A DNA stretch of 64,000 nucleotides from JAJCYX01 sp965243825 (GTDB lineage Bacteria; Chloroflexota; Dehalococcoidia; Lucifugimonadales; Lucifugimonadaceae). Below are positions 50,806 to 60,062 of this stretch, in pieces. Within the stretch, counting starts at the first letter, position 1. Each line of letters starts with the position of its first letter. The DNA lies in NCBI GenBank assembly GCA_965243825.1, contig CBDEVT010000001.1, positions 868,001 to 932,000 of the forward strand, read 5' to 3'. The position numbers and the translations under genes are program-made. The notes below the pieces were generated by a model. The model searched no databases, was not told the DNA's origin, and worked only from the letters and a program-made list of their open reading frames with translations.

Positions 50806-52068
50806 TCATCCTGAATCGTCGCTTTCTCTCATCGAGATACCACCAGCACTGTCAATACGCCTCGCTCTTGTCCGCTCCATGACTTCGTAAATGGCGAACA
50901 AGAGTGCTGTTCCCACGACGAGTGAGAAGCTGATCGCTTCAAGGTCGGTGATGTCAGTGACCAGGCCGACTAGAGCAGGCATGGATGCTGCACCAACGGC
51001 TGCAGCGGCGACCTGGAACCCGACCGCATTCGGGGTATGCGAGCGACCTACGCGCTCCGGTGTCGTGGCGATAAGCGACGGGAATATCGGTCCAAACGCT
51101 AAACCCAGAGTGAAGAGAGCGGTTACAGAAATCCACTGGGCCAGGTCGAGCCAGAAGAAGATCGCCATGATGACCGCCACGAAAACAGAAATCCGCAGCA
51201 CATGCCGGGTTTTAACGAAGCCTGTTGCCCCACCGAGCCCAATGCGGCCAACGGCGAGCCCCACGAAGAAAGTTGTCACCCATGAACCTGCGACACCGGT
51301 GCTGAGGCCTCGTGATTCAGTGAGCAGAGTGAAGGTCCACTGAGCCGCGGTCACTTCCAGTCCGGTGTAGACAACAAAAACGGCTATCCCCATCCACGCG
51401 AGTGGCAGCCTTAGAGTTTCTGTCTGTTGGCGGACAGGTTCTGCCTCTGCAGCGTCATCTGCAACTGAACCTGCAGAGCGCCATTTGCTCCTGGTGAGGA
51501 TGAACGCGCCCGCCAACGCCAGCGGCACTGCGGCAGCAGTCACGAACCCCCATTGCCAGCCAGCTCCACCAACCAGGAAACCGGTCATCACCGCTGGTCC
51601 AGTCGACGCTCCGAGTGCGTAGAAGCCGTGCATCCAGTTTGTAGACCGGGCGCTGAAGTGGAGAGCGGCGAACACGTTCAATCCACCGTCGACAGCGCCG
51701 ATCCCCATACCGACGGCGACTCCCGACATCAACATCACCGGCCATCCGGGCGCCACGGCGTAACCAGTTAAGCCGGTGGCCATGATCACAGAACCCGATG
51801 CCACAACGGTCACCGGTCCAAAACTCTGCATGAGTCGTCCGACTGAGAAGGTCGTTAGCGCATATCCAGAGGTAATGGCCAGGATCAATATGCCCAGTGA
51901 GGAGATCGACACGCCGAACTCGTCGCTGATCGACGGCCAGGCAACCCCCAGCATGCCGTCTGGGAGCCCGAACGAGAGGTACGCCAGAGAGGCCAGTGTC
52001 ACCAGCAGCGTGCCACGGAGATTCAGACCGGTCTTCAGGAGAAACGGACGCAAGAACGCCCCTCGCAC
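50806..52068 (-). CDS. Major facilitator superfamily transporter
   Basis: A 420-residue membrane transporter with about 12 hydrophobic segments and a short charged C-terminus. The N-terminal half has SFGLPDGMLGVAWPSISDEF and the MFS motif-A-like loop SVGRLMQSFGPV; the second half has GVAGSWVTTFFVGLAVGRIG and GFVKTRHVLRI, the motif-A equivalent. It resembles the FucP/YbjJ sugar-transporter-like branch but the substrate cannot be told. It is 65 bases downstream of tatC on the same strand, so probably its own unit. Confidence 0.87.
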   Translation of the reverse strand: MRGAFLRPFLLKTGLNLRGTLLVTLASLAYLSFGLPDGMLGVAWPSISDEFGVSISSLGILILAITSGYALTTFSVGRLMQSFGPVTVVASGSVIMATGLTGYAVAPGWPVMLMSGVAVGMGIGAVDGGLNVFAALHFSARSTNWMHGFYALGASTGPAVMTGFLVGGAGWQWGFVTAAAVPLALAGAFILTRSKWRSAGSVADDAAEAEPVRQQTETLRLPLAWMGIAVFVVYTGLEVTAAQWTFTLLTESRGLSTGVAGSWVTTFFVGLAVGRIGLGGATGFVKTRHVLRISVFVAVIMAIFFWLDLAQWISVTALFTLGLAFGPIFPSLIATTPERVGRSHTPNAVGFQVAAAAVGAASMPALVGLVTDITDLEAISFSLVVGTALLFAIYEVMERTRARRIDSAGGISMRESDDSG

Positions 52069-52133
52069 ACCACCAGCGAAAAATCAGAGATGGTCATGGG
52101 CGATTCGCCACGCCTGGACAGACGCCTGAGTGG

Positions 52134-52913
52134 CTACTCACCGCCACCAGCCGGACTGCCCTCGGGAGTTGATTCCGTATCGGCGTCTCTACCGCGTTCT
52201 GCAAACCTGGCCAGCGCCGTCCCGACGACATAGAGCCCGATGACAGGGCCTGCTACAAGAGATTGTGTGACCGGATCGAACGTCGGGGTCACAACAGCTC
52301 CAAGCACGAACGCGAACAGTACCGTCCAGCGCCACTGACGCATGTACCAGCGTGAATTGACCACACCGAGCTTCGACAGGAAGAACATCACTATGGGCAA
52401 CTCAAAGATCAGCCCCATCCACAGTGAAAGCGAGATCAGCAAGCTGATGTATGAGCCGATAGTCGGGAACGGTGTGGCCAGCTCTGAACCAAACGTCAGA
52501 AGGAAGTTAATAGCCGGCGGTATGAGGACTTCGAAACCAAACCAGACCCCCGCTGCGAAGGACAACACCGAAAACGGGAAGAAAAAGTACAGGTAACGGC
52601 GCTCGTGCGGCTGCAGCCCGCTGCGCAGGAACATTGTGAGTTCAAACAGGAAGTACGGCATCGTAGCGGCGAAACCGATGATGACCGAAACCTTCATCAC
52701 CGCGGCCCATGCCTCCGCTACCTGAGTGAAGATTATGTCGCCATTGGACTTCGCCACAGCCTCTTCTGCCGGCTCACGCAGGAACTCGAAGATCTGCTCA
52801 TAAAACACAGCAGCAGCAATAGTGAAGATCAAGAACGCAATCGACACCCTGATCATGCGGCGCTTTAGCTCGCCAAGGTGCTCAAGAATCGACATTGCGC
52901 GGTCGCGGTTCAA
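52134..52913 (-). CDS. tatC: Twin-arginine translocase subunit TatC
   Basis: The membrane receptor for Tat signal peptides, 259 residues. The N-terminal MSILEHLGELKRRMIRVSIA carries the signature Glu-Leu-Lys-Arg; six hydrophobic helices follow with TMPYFLFELTMFLRSGLQPHE in two blocks, LPFSVLSFAAGVWFGFEV-like periplasmic loop, and PIVMFFLSKLGVVN. It overlaps the tatB-like gene by four bases. Tail acidic and Gly/Pro-rich. Confidence 0.95.
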   Translation of the reverse strand: MNRDRAMSILEHLGELKRRMIRVSIAFLIFTIAAAVFYEQIFEFLREPAEEAVAKSNGDIIFTQVAEAWAAVMKVSVIIGFAATMPYFLFELTMFLRSGLQPHERRYLYFFFPFSVLSFAAGVWFGFEVLIPPAINFLLTFGSELATPFPTIGSYISLLISLSLWMGLIFELPIVMFFLSKLGVVNSRWYMRQWRWTVLFAFVLGAVVTPTFDPVTQSLVAGPVIGLYVVGTALARFAERGRDADTESTPEGSPAGGGE

Positions 52914-53398
52914 GCGTCACCCCGCGTACCCGGCTGTTCTGGTACATCCGGTTCAGATGGTTCAGTCGGAGAGCCGGGAGGGCCGCTGGAGGGACCTCTA
53001 CTCAGGCCGATGGAAGGAATCTCCTTGCCACCAATCTTGCCGTTGCCACGGTCTGTGGGCTTAGGCCTCGATGAAGTGCTGTCGTACTCGACCGACTTCG
53101 ACAGGCCGAGATCGAGATCGCCCTGGTCCAGGGTCATGTCCTTCTGGAGATCGGTTATCTCCCTGGTAGCGGACTCATCCCAGGCTTCCCGCTTCGTCTC
53201 CTCGAACTCTTTCTTGAGCTCTTCGGCGTCAATTGCCTCTGACACCAGCGATGTCAGTTCATCTCGCTGTCGCTTGAACTCCGTGTAGTACTTGCGTCCG
53301 TTGCGCACGCCTTCTGCGAGTCGTTTTGGGCCGACAAAAAACATGGCGACCGCAAAGATCAACAGAAGTTCGAGAGGACCGACACCGAGAAAGCTCAT
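52910..53398 (-). CDS. tatB: TatA/B-family subunit, likely TatB
   Basis: A 162-residue protein with the single N-terminal helix MSFLGVGPLELLLIFAVAMF and FVGPKRLAEGVRNGRKYYTE (the hinge FVGPKRLP of the family), a coiled amphipathic region to about residue 75, and a long Pro/Ser/Asp-rich tail ending EQPGTRGDA. The length and linkage to tatC favour TatB over TatA. It overlaps tatC and the maf-type gene (each by four bases), indicating one transcript. Confidence 0.9.
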   Translation of the reverse strand: MSFLGVGPLELLLIFAVAMFFVGPKRLAEGVRNGRKYYTEFKRQRDELTSLVSEAIDAEELKKEFEETKREAWDESATREITDLQKDMTLDQGDLDLGLSKSVEYDSTSSRPKPTDRGNGKIGGKEIPSIGLSRGPSSGPPGSPTEPSEPDVPEQPGTRGDA

Positions 53399-54048
53399 GC
53401 AGCGTCGCTCCTGCGCAGATGCGACGCGGTTGGTTCATCGATCGAGCCGGTTTGGAGCAGCAGATCTGCAAGTGGCCTCAAGGGCAGACCTACAACATTG
53501 AGATACGACCCTCTGTACGACTCGACAGGGCTGAATGCGGCATCCTGGATACCGTAAGCCCCAGCTTTGTCCATAGCTGCGCCTGACTGTACGTACTTCT
53601 CGATCTCAGTAGCGGTCAATTTCCGCATGGTCACCTGGGTCGTCTCAACAACGCTCACGATTTCATCACTCGATCGGACCGCTACTCCTGTGTGGACCTG
53701 GTGAGTTTGACCACTTAGCGCTCTCAGCATCTCAACGGCGTGCGAGGCACTGTTCGGCTTGCCAAGTGACCGGCCATTGAACGCAACGACGGTGTCCGCA
53801 GCGATCACGCAGTGGTTCTCGCCGAGCCCCGCCACTGCTTCTGCTTTAAGTTCTGCCAGCCGCTTCGCCAACGGCTCTGGATCAAGCCCTGAGAGCGACT
53901 CCTCGTCGATATCTGCGGGAATCATTTCGAACTCAAGACCAAGATCACGCAGAATGGTCGCTCGCCGCGGCGATGCAGAAGCAAGCACTAGTTGATGCCG
54001 GGTGCGAAGTCGTCCTGTGTTTTCAGGTTTTTCCACTGCTTCGATCAT
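53395..54048 (-). CDS. maf: Maf-family nucleoside triphosphate pyrophosphatase
   Basis: A 217-residue house-cleaning pyrophosphatase that hydrolyses dTTP/UTP or related modified nucleotides. The motif LVLASASPRRATILRDLGLE at the N-terminus, the Glu-Ser-x-x loop DIDEESL, VIAADTVVAFNGRSLGKP (catalytic Asp), SGQTHQVHTGVAV and GAYGIQDAAFSPVESYRGSY complete the family pattern. It has a 15-residue N-terminal lead before the first motif. It overlaps the tatB-like gene by four bases and follows the uracil methyltransferase gene by 30. Confidence 0.95.
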   Translation of the reverse strand: MIEAVEKPENTGRLRTRHQLVLASASPRRATILRDLGLEFEMIPADIDEESLSGLDPEPLAKRLAELKAEAVAGLGENHCVIAADTVVAFNGRSLGKPNSASHAVEMLRALSGQTHQVHTGVAVRSSDEIVSVVETTQVTMRKLTATEIEKYVQSGAAMDKAGAYGIQDAAFSPVESYRGSYLNVVGLPLRPLADLLLQTGSIDEPTASHLRRSDAA

Positions 54049-54078
54049 CGGAACGCTCGCCGTGTTATTTCGCCCGGC

Positions 54079-55326
54079 TCAGGCCTGTTCGAAAAGCGAG
54101 ATCACTTCAACGTGTCGGGTCTGCGGAAACATATCCACTGGCTGGACGCGAACAAGTTTAAACCCCTCGCCGATCAGCCGTGCCTGATCGCGGGCCATAG
54201 CAGTCGTGTCACAGGAGACCAGCACGACTTTCGATGGAGCCATTTTTCCTGCTGCAACGATAGCTTCTGGCATGCAGCCCACGCGCGGCGGGTCGAGTAT
54301 CACGTAGTCGACGGTCCCAGCGAGTTCAGGCATCAGCCCTTCGGACTTCCCTTCCAGGAATTCGATATTCGAAATACCGTTGGCGTTGGCACATGCATCG
54401 GCGACGCCTGATGCGGATTCTTCGATCGCTACAACTCGTTCGACATACGGTGCGAGCAAAATCGAGAAGGTGCCAACACCCGAGTAAGCGTCAAGGAGCG
54501 TGCCGCTTCCGTCCAGACTCAACATCTCGGTTACAAGGCCCACCATGTTTTCGAGCTGATTCGTATTGACCTGGAAAAAGGATGGCGAGGCGACTCTGAA
54601 AGTGCGGCCACCTGCGATCTCGTCATAGTGTGTCTGGCCAGAATCCGGCAGGCCGGGCTCAGACGGCAAAGAAGGTTGAATCAGCATCGAGTCAGAGTTG
54701 CTGCTGGCGCGTACCGAGAACTGGCTCATCCCGGAAAGCTTCTCCTGTACACCGTCCAGCACTGAGTTGATTGGATCATTCATCAGCAGACATTTGTCGA
54801 TTCGCACGAAACGCCTCTTGGCGGCGTTCATGAACCCAACCTGCCCGCGATTCTCCGGCCAGCGCGCCACGGTAAAACGAGCATGGTTGCGGTACCCGAA
54901 TTCGTTCGGGCTGCCGATCACCTGTTCGACCTCGAAGTCAGCCAGCTCAGAGTACGCGGCCATGGCGTTGACCACTCTTCGCCGCTTGAGCTCAAGCTGA
55001 TGCGCGTATGTGACGTGCTGCCACTGGCATCCCGTGCATTCCAGAAAGTACTCGCAAGGCGATTCTCGCCGCTGTGGGACGGCAGTGGTCACATCGAGAA
55101 CACGAGCGTGAATGATGTCCGCATTCACCCGCATGACCTCGCACCGGACCGTCTCGCCTTCAAGGCCGCCCATCACGCTGACCGGTGCGCCTTCGAAATC
55201 GGCTACCGGGTTTCCATCATCGGCATGTGGGCCAAGCTCCAGGACCAGTTCATCACCTTCGCTTAGACCCAGATGTGATGTGAGGTCTGGCCCCTTGTAA
55301 CGTTGTCGCCTCTTACGCTTGCCCAA
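54079..55326 (-). CDS. 23S rRNA (uracil-5)-methyltransferase, RlmD/RumA/TrmA type
   Basis: A SAM-dependent RNA m5U methyltransferase, 415 residues. The N-terminus has a TRAM-like RNA-binding stretch, then a Cys cluster CEYFLECTGCQWQHVTYAHQ typical of the Fe-S site. The catalytic domain has FFQVNTNQLENMVGLV, LLDAYSGVGTFSILLA (SAM motif), DYVILDPPRVGCMPEAI, and the nucleophile Cys in VLVSCDTTAMARD. The exact U position cannot be fixed from sequence; several paralogues differ only subtly. It leads a minus-strand operon with maf, tatB and tatC. Confidence 0.9.
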   Translation of the reverse strand: MGKRKRRQRYKGPDLTSHLGLSEGDELVLELGPHADDGNPVADFEGAPVSVMGGLEGETVRCEVMRVNADIIHARVLDVTTAVPQRRESPCEYFLECTGCQWQHVTYAHQLELKRRRVVNAMAAYSELADFEVEQVIGSPNEFGYRNHARFTVARWPENRGQVGFMNAAKRRFVRIDKCLLMNDPINSVLDGVQEKLSGMSQFSVRASSNSDSMLIQPSLPSEPGLPDSGQTHYDEIAGGRTFRVASPSFFQVNTNQLENMVGLVTEMLSLDGSGTLLDAYSGVGTFSILLAPYVERVVAIEESASGVADACANANGISNIEFLEGKSEGLMPELAGTVDYVILDPPRVGCMPEAIVAAGKMAPSKVVLVSCDTTAMARDQARLIGEGFKLVRVQPVDMFPQTRHVEVISLFEQA

Positions 55327-55372
55327 ACATGCCTGCCCAAACTACGGTCAATTCAACTACGATAGAAAGTGC

Positions 55373-55393
55373 GTTAGGACAACGTGTCCTAAC
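55373..55393. promoter_or_regulatory. Perfect palindrome upstream of lipA, DtxR/IdeR iron-box-like
   Basis: Two 9-base arms, GTTAGGACA (55373-55381) and TGTCCTAAC (55385-55393), flank a 3-base centre. The inner 19 bases fit the TTAGG-N2-A-N3-T-N2-CCTAA layout of DtxR/IdeR sites. The site ends 51 bases before the lipA ATG. Confidence 0.6.
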
Positions 55394-55444
55394 TCAAGCT
55401 GAAGATACGACGGTAACACCCCGAAACGTAGTTCACAGGCATTC

Positions 55445-56335
55445 ATGGTTGTAGAACGAAGACTCCCCGAATGGTTTAAGGTCCCCGCCCCCGGTGGCGA
55501 GAACTACATGGAGCTGCGCCGCAAATTCAAGGGCGCAAAGCTTCACACTGTTTGTGAGGAAGCAGCGTGCCCGAACATCGGCGACTGCTGGGACCGCAAG
55601 ACCGCAACCTTCATGATCCTCGGCGACACGTGCACGCGGGCCTGCTCATATTGCAACGTGAAGACCGGCTGGCCGGGATCTGTCGATGCCGGTGAGCCCT
55701 TCAGGCTGGCGACGACTGTGCAGGAAATGGAGCTCAAGTACACCGTCGTTACATCTGTTGACCGTGATGATCTTCCAGACTTCGGTGCCGGCATCTTCGC
55801 CATGAGCATCCAGCAGATTCACCGCCTCACTCCGAATTGCAAGGTTGAGGTGCTCATCCCGGACTTCCAGGGTGTGAAAGAGCACCTTGAGACCGTTGTG
55901 AATGCTAAGCCAGAAGTGCTGAACCACAATATTGAGACAGTCCGACGTGTTTTCTCCAAGTTGCGGCCCAAAGGCGACTACGATCTTTCACTGGAGCTAC
56001 TCAAGCGAGTGAAAGAGATCGACCCGTACATGCCAAGCAAGTCCGGCATGATGGTAGGCATCGGTGAAACGAAGGACGAGGTTCTGCAGACGATGCAGGA
56101 TCTGCGTGATGCTGACTGCGATCTGCTGACCATAGGCCAGTACCTGCGACCCTCGAAAAAGCACCACCCGCTAATTCGTTTCTACCACCCTGACGAGTTC
56201 AAGGAGTTTGAACAGGAAGGGTTGAAGATGGGTTTCAAACACGTCGCGGCAGGCCCACTTGTACGTAGCTCTTATCATGCAGATGAACAACACGAAGCAG
56301 CTATAGACAAGTTGCTGGCGGCAGCTGGGCGTTAG
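55445..56335 (+). CDS. lipA: Lipoyl synthase
   Basis: Inserts two sulfurs into octanoyl groups on lipoyl domains using two [4Fe-4S] clusters. The 296-residue protein has the auxiliary cluster Cys motif TVCEEAACPNIGDCW, the radical-SAM CTRACSYC, FMILGDTC, VVTSVDRDDLPDFGAG, EVLIPDFQG, LNHNIETV, SKSGMMVGIGE, TIGQYLRPS and the C-terminal RSSYHAD, whose Ser is a cluster ligand. The ATG at 55445 gives MVVERRLPEWF. A palindrome upstream hints at metal-responsive control, and lipB is not adjacent. Confidence 0.95.
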   Translation: MVVERRLPEWFKVPAPGGENYMELRRKFKGAKLHTVCEEAACPNIGDCWDRKTATFMILGDTCTRACSYCNVKTGWPGSVDAGEPFRLATTVQEMELKYTVVTSVDRDDLPDFGAGIFAMSIQQIHRLTPNCKVEVLIPDFQGVKEHLETVVNAKPEVLNHNIETVRRVFSKLRPKGDYDLSLELLKRVKEIDPYMPSKSGMMVGIGETKDEVLQTMQDLRDADCDLLTIGQYLRPSKKHHPLIRFYHPDEFKEFEQEGLKMGFKHVAAGPLVRSSYHADEQHEAAIDKLLAAAGR

Positions 56336-56391
56336 AAGTCCAGGGACTCGCCACCTTTTGACCGGCTCAGGATGGCCAAGAACACACCACC

Positions 56392-57216
56392 ATGAGCACT
56401 CTCTACGTCGTCGCAACCCCCATCGGCAATCTTGGCGATATAACGCTGCGGGCCAGCGAGATCCTCAAATCAGTCCCGCTGATTGCCGCTGAGGACACGC
56501 GTGTCACTCGCAAGCTGCTGGACCGGATTGGTAGCGACGTGAAGACCATCAGCTACCACGAAAGCAGTCCGCCAGGCAGATTAGCCCAGATACTCGAACA
56601 CCTGAAGACTAACGATCTTGCACTTGTGACCGACGCTGGTACGCCTGCGATATCCGACCCCGGTTCGACACTGGTTCGGGAGGCCATTGCGGCGGGACAT
56701 GCCGTTACCGCGGCTCCCGGAGCCTCATCAGTGACAACCGCACTTTCGATCAGTGGATTCGAGTCGAATCGCTTCGCATTCCTTGGCTTCCTTTCTCGGA
56801 AAAAGAACGAGAGGCGCAGCCAGCTGGAAAATGTGATTAACCTGCCGATGACGCTGGTCGTTCTCGAAGCTCCCCACAGGGCTCAGCAGACTCTTCAAGA
56901 TCTCGCAGCGGTTGCTCCAAATCGAGCATTGGTCGTGTGCAGAGAACTCACCAAGATGCACGAAGAGGTGTTCCGCGGAACGGCTGAAGAAGCTGCAGCC
57001 CATTTCACCCAGCCGAAAGGTGAATTCGTCATTCTCATAGACGCGGCACCTGAAACAGTCGTCGAGATCTCCGACGAAGAGATCGTGACCGCGGCACGTG
57101 CTGCGATCGAAGATGGCCTAGTCGGCAAATCTGCAGTGCAGAAAGTGGTCAGGACCACCGGAGCACCCCGGTCACGCGTGTACCCGGTTGTAATCGCCGC
57201 CCAGAAGGGCTCTTAA
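56392..57216 (+). CDS. rsmI: 16S rRNA (cytidine(1402)-2'-O)-methyltransferase
   Basis: A SAM-dependent tetrapyrrole-methylase-fold enzyme, 274 residues. It has LYVVATPIGNLGDITLRASE, AAEDTRVTRKLLDRIG, LALVTDAGTPAISDPGSTLV, AAPGASSVTTALSISGF, FAFLGFLSRKKNER, LVVLEAPHRAQQTLQDL and VVCRELTKMHEEVFRG, in family order. RsmI acts with RsmH at the 30S decoding centre. The last 40 residues (EEIVTAARAAIEDGLVGKSA) are a C-terminal helical extension. ATG 56392; next gene metG starts 137 bases after its stop. Confidence 0.94.
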   Translation: MSTLYVVATPIGNLGDITLRASEILKSVPLIAAEDTRVTRKLLDRIGSDVKTISYHESSPPGRLAQILEHLKTNDLALVTDAGTPAISDPGSTLVREAIAAGHAVTAAPGASSVTTALSISGFESNRFAFLGFLSRKKNERRSQLENVINLPMTLVVLEAPHRAQQTLQDLAAVAPNRALVVCRELTKMHEEVFRGTAEEAAAHFTQPKGEFVILIDAAPETVVEISDEEIVTAARAAIEDGLVGKSAVQKVVRTTGAPRSRVYPVVIAAQKGS

Positions 57217-57353
57217 GCACTGCGCTCCCAACTTCTCGCCACCAGCAAATCGTGATCGAAGCGAACTCAATCCGTAGCTATAATGACTTCAATGGCATAG
57301 TTACCGTGCCTGACAATCCTTCTGTACTCAACCACACTCCGAGCTTCACCTAA

Positions 57354-59039
57354 TTGCCTAGAAACATTCTTGTCTGCGTTGCGTGGCCCTACGTCAACAA
57401 CTCACCTCACCTCGGTCACATAGCCGGGATGAACATGCCTGCAGACATCTTTGCCCGCTACCACCGGCTCGCCGGTAACAACGTGGCTATGGTCTCCGGC
57501 TCGGATATGCATGGCACACCGACTGCTCTTCGCGCTGTTGACGAAGGTGTTTCGCCTCATGAGATCGCCTCGCACTACCACGCCATATGGTCAAAGGCGT
57601 TCGAAGACATGGGGTTCAGCTACGACGTCTACACGCACACCCATACGGACCATCACCGCCAGGTGGCGCATGACCTGTTCAATGTCCTAGATGAGAAGGG
57701 CTACTTCTACGAAGACACGCAGTCGATGCCTTATTCGCTGACCGAACAGCGTTTCCTATCTGATCGATTCGTTGAAGGGACATGCCCGCACTGTGGATAC
57801 GAGGAGGCTCGTGGCGACCAGTGTGACAACTGCAGTCGGACACTTGACCCGACGGATCTGATCGACATCCGATCTAAGCGCGATGGCTCGACACCGGAGT
57901 TCCGAGACACCAAACATCTCTATTTCAAGCTGAGCGCCTTCCAGGAACAGCTTGAGAAGTGGCTCGAAACAAAGAACGACTGGCGCCCAAATGTCCGCAA
58001 TAACACCTTAAATTTCCTCCGCGAAGGGCTGCACGACCGTGCGATAACCCGGGATATCGAATGGGGCGTTCCCGTTCCGATCGAGGGCTACGAAGAGAAG
58101 CGGGTTTACGTCTGGTTCGAAGCGGTCATGGGCTACCTTTCCGCAACCAAACTCCTCGCCGAGAATCGAGGCAGGCCTGAAGAGTGGAAAGAGTTCTGGG
58201 AAGACGAGTCGGCTGAGACCTACTACTTCCAGGGCAAGGACAATATCCCGTTCCACACGATAATCTGGCCAGCGATCCTGCTTGGCTACGGTGGATTGAA
58301 CCTTCCTACCGACGTGGTCGCCAACGAGTATCTGAATCTGGGTGACACCGGCTTCTCCAAGAGTCGGGGCAATGCTGTCTGGCTTCCCGATTACCTGGAA
58401 CGGTACGACGTCGACCCCCTTCGCTACTACTTGAGTTCGATAATGCCGGAGACATCCGACTCTGAGTTCACCTGGGCCGGATACCTCGCAGCGAACAACA
58501 ACGAACTCGTGGCGACGCTGGGTAACTTTGTTCACCGGGTGCTAACGATTACGACCCGCAACTTCGACGGTGCTGTACCGGAACCCGGTGAACTGGACGA
58601 AGCCGACTCTGCGGCCCTCGCAGCCTGTGATACGGCGCTGAGCGAGGTATCGGCCGCTCTTGAAGCCAGGCATTTCCGTGACGGGTTGCGGGCTGCCATG
58701 AGCCTTGCACAACACGGGAATCGTTACGTTGATGCAAAGCAGCCCTGGTCCACGGTCAAGAAGGACAAAGCGGCAGCAGCAACCACGCTCTGGGTCGGTT
58801 TGAACATCATTGCCACCTTGAGAACCGTGTTTTCACCGTTCCTCCCGTCGTCCTGCGAAAAGATTCACGATATGCTTGGCTTGCCCGGTGATATCGCTGC
58901 CGACGGTTGGAACCGCGTCGAGATTTCGCCTGGTACTAAGCTCGAATCACCTACGCCGCTGTTCCGAAAGCTGGACGAAAGCATCGTAGAAGAGGAAAAC
59001 GCACGTCTGGGTCAGCCTGCCGAAGCAAACGCAGATTGA
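57354..59039 (+). CDS. metG: Methionyl-tRNA synthetase
   Basis: Charges tRNA-Met, 561 residues. The class I signature HLGH is in WPYVNNSPHLGHIAGMNMPA, the KMSKS equivalent is FSKSR in DTGFSKSRGNAVW, and the zinc knuckle is C-x2-C-x9-C-x2-C (TCPHCGYEEARGDQCDNCSR). The Met-pocket words FEAVMGYLSATK and YYFQGKDNIPFHTIIWPA are present; the C-terminus is the helical anticodon-binding domain, without an appended tRNA-binding (Trbp111-like) domain. Start is TTG 57354. A TATAAT sits at 57277-57282 in the leader and may be its -10, though no good -35 is visible. Confidence 0.96.
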   Translation: MPRNILVCVAWPYVNNSPHLGHIAGMNMPADIFARYHRLAGNNVAMVSGSDMHGTPTALRAVDEGVSPHEIASHYHAIWSKAFEDMGFSYDVYTHTHTDHHRQVAHDLFNVLDEKGYFYEDTQSMPYSLTEQRFLSDRFVEGTCPHCGYEEARGDQCDNCSRTLDPTDLIDIRSKRDGSTPEFRDTKHLYFKLSAFQEQLEKWLETKNDWRPNVRNNTLNFLREGLHDRAITRDIEWGVPVPIEGYEEKRVYVWFEAVMGYLSATKLLAENRGRPEEWKEFWEDESAETYYFQGKDNIPFHTIIWPAILLGYGGLNLPTDVVANEYLNLGDTGFSKSRGNAVWLPDYLERYDVDPLRYYLSSIMPETSDSEFTWAGYLAANNNELVATLGNFVHRVLTITTRNFDGAVPEPGELDEADSAALAACDTALSEVSAALEARHFRDGLRAAMSLAQHGNRYVDAKQPWSTVKKDKAAAATTLWVGLNIIATLRTVFSPFLPSSCEKIHDMLGLPGDIAADGWNRVEISPGTKLESPTPLFRKLDESIVEEENARLGQPAEANAD

Positions 59040-59060
59040 TCCTGGATAGACAGGTGGCCG

Positions 59061-60059
59061 TTGCTCGGAGCCGACGCAAAAGAGAGAATCTACTCCCCGA
59101 TCTCCGCTGATCTGGAAACGGTCATCGGCAACATCGCGGGAGTTGCTGAGGCTGAGACTGCCGGCCCGCCACCGGAGATCGAAGCCCGACTCGCGCAGGT
59201 GCTGGCGACACCCGGGAAGCGAATCAGGCCCGCCATAACGCTGCTTACATCCAAGCTGTGGGGCCGAATCCCTGATGATCGCACCATCAAGATGGCGACC
59301 GCAGTGGAGCTTCTGCACATCGCCAGCCTGATACATGATGACACCGTGGACAGCGCCGATACGCGTCGCGGTCACGCAACTGCGTCGAACCTCTGGGGCG
59401 GCAATATCGCCGTGTTGCTCGGCGACTTCGTTTTCGCAACTTCGGCGACATTTGTCTGTGACACGAACAGCGTTCGGTTGATCAGGCGCTTTGCTCAGAC
59501 CATCGCTGAGTTGTCGCGCGGCGAGCTGAACGAAATCCTCGAATCCTGGACCATGAAGACCGACAGGGAGCTGTACCTCCAACGCATCTACGACAAGACC
59601 GCGTCTCTGTTCTCAACCTCAGCCGAGAGCGGAGCGGTACTTGGCGAAGGTGATGAGGACTCGATAACCAACCTGCGTGAGTATGGCTACAACCTGGGTA
59701 TGGCCTACCAGATTCTCGACGATCTACTGGATTACGAATCTGACCCGGAGATGCTTGGAAAGCCGACCGCGAACGATCTTGGGAATGGCGTCCTGACGTT
59801 GCCGGCAATCCTGGCGGTCGAAAGCGAGGTCGCCAGCGCCGAAGTGGCCGCCTACATGGGTGCCCCAGAACAGGATCGCCCTCGCCTGCTGTCGATCGCC
59901 TACGACGCGATCTGCGAATCTGATGCGCTAGACCGATCACGTGTAATTGCAAACGATTACATAGAGGCCTCGTTACGAAACCTTGATGCCGTTCCGGACT
60001 CGGAATCGAAGCAGGCACTCATCGAACTGACCGGGTACATTCGTGACAGGCAGTTTTAG
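59061..60059 (+). CDS. Polyprenyl diphosphate synthase (long-chain trans type)
   Basis: Builds C15-C50 isoprenoid diphosphates. The 332-residue protein has the first aspartate-rich motif DDTVD followed by SADTRRG (HDDTVDSADTRRGHATASNL), LLGDFVFATS, GELNEI, the FSTSAESGAVLGEG segment and the second motif DDLLDYES; GKPTANDLGNGVLTLPAI follows. The amino acids before the first motif are typical of hepta/octaprenyl synthases for quinone side chains, but the chain length cannot be told from sequence alone. TTG 59061 start; the TTG lacks a good SD and is 21 bases after metG. Confidence 0.92.
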   Translation: MLGADAKERIYSPISADLETVIGNIAGVAEAETAGPPPEIEARLAQVLATPGKRIRPAITLLTSKLWGRIPDDRTIKMATAVELLHIASLIHDDTVDSADTRRGHATASNLWGGNIAVLLGDFVFATSATFVCDTNSVRLIRRFAQTIAELSRGELNEILESWTMKTDRELYLQRIYDKTASLFSTSAESGAVLGEGDEDSITNLREYGYNLGMAYQILDDLLDYESDPEMLGKPTANDLGNGVLTLPAILAVESEVASAEVAAYMGAPEQDRPRLLSIAYDAICESDALDRSRVIANDYIEASLRNLDAVPDSESKQALIELTGYIRDRQF

Positions 60060-60062
60060 CCG

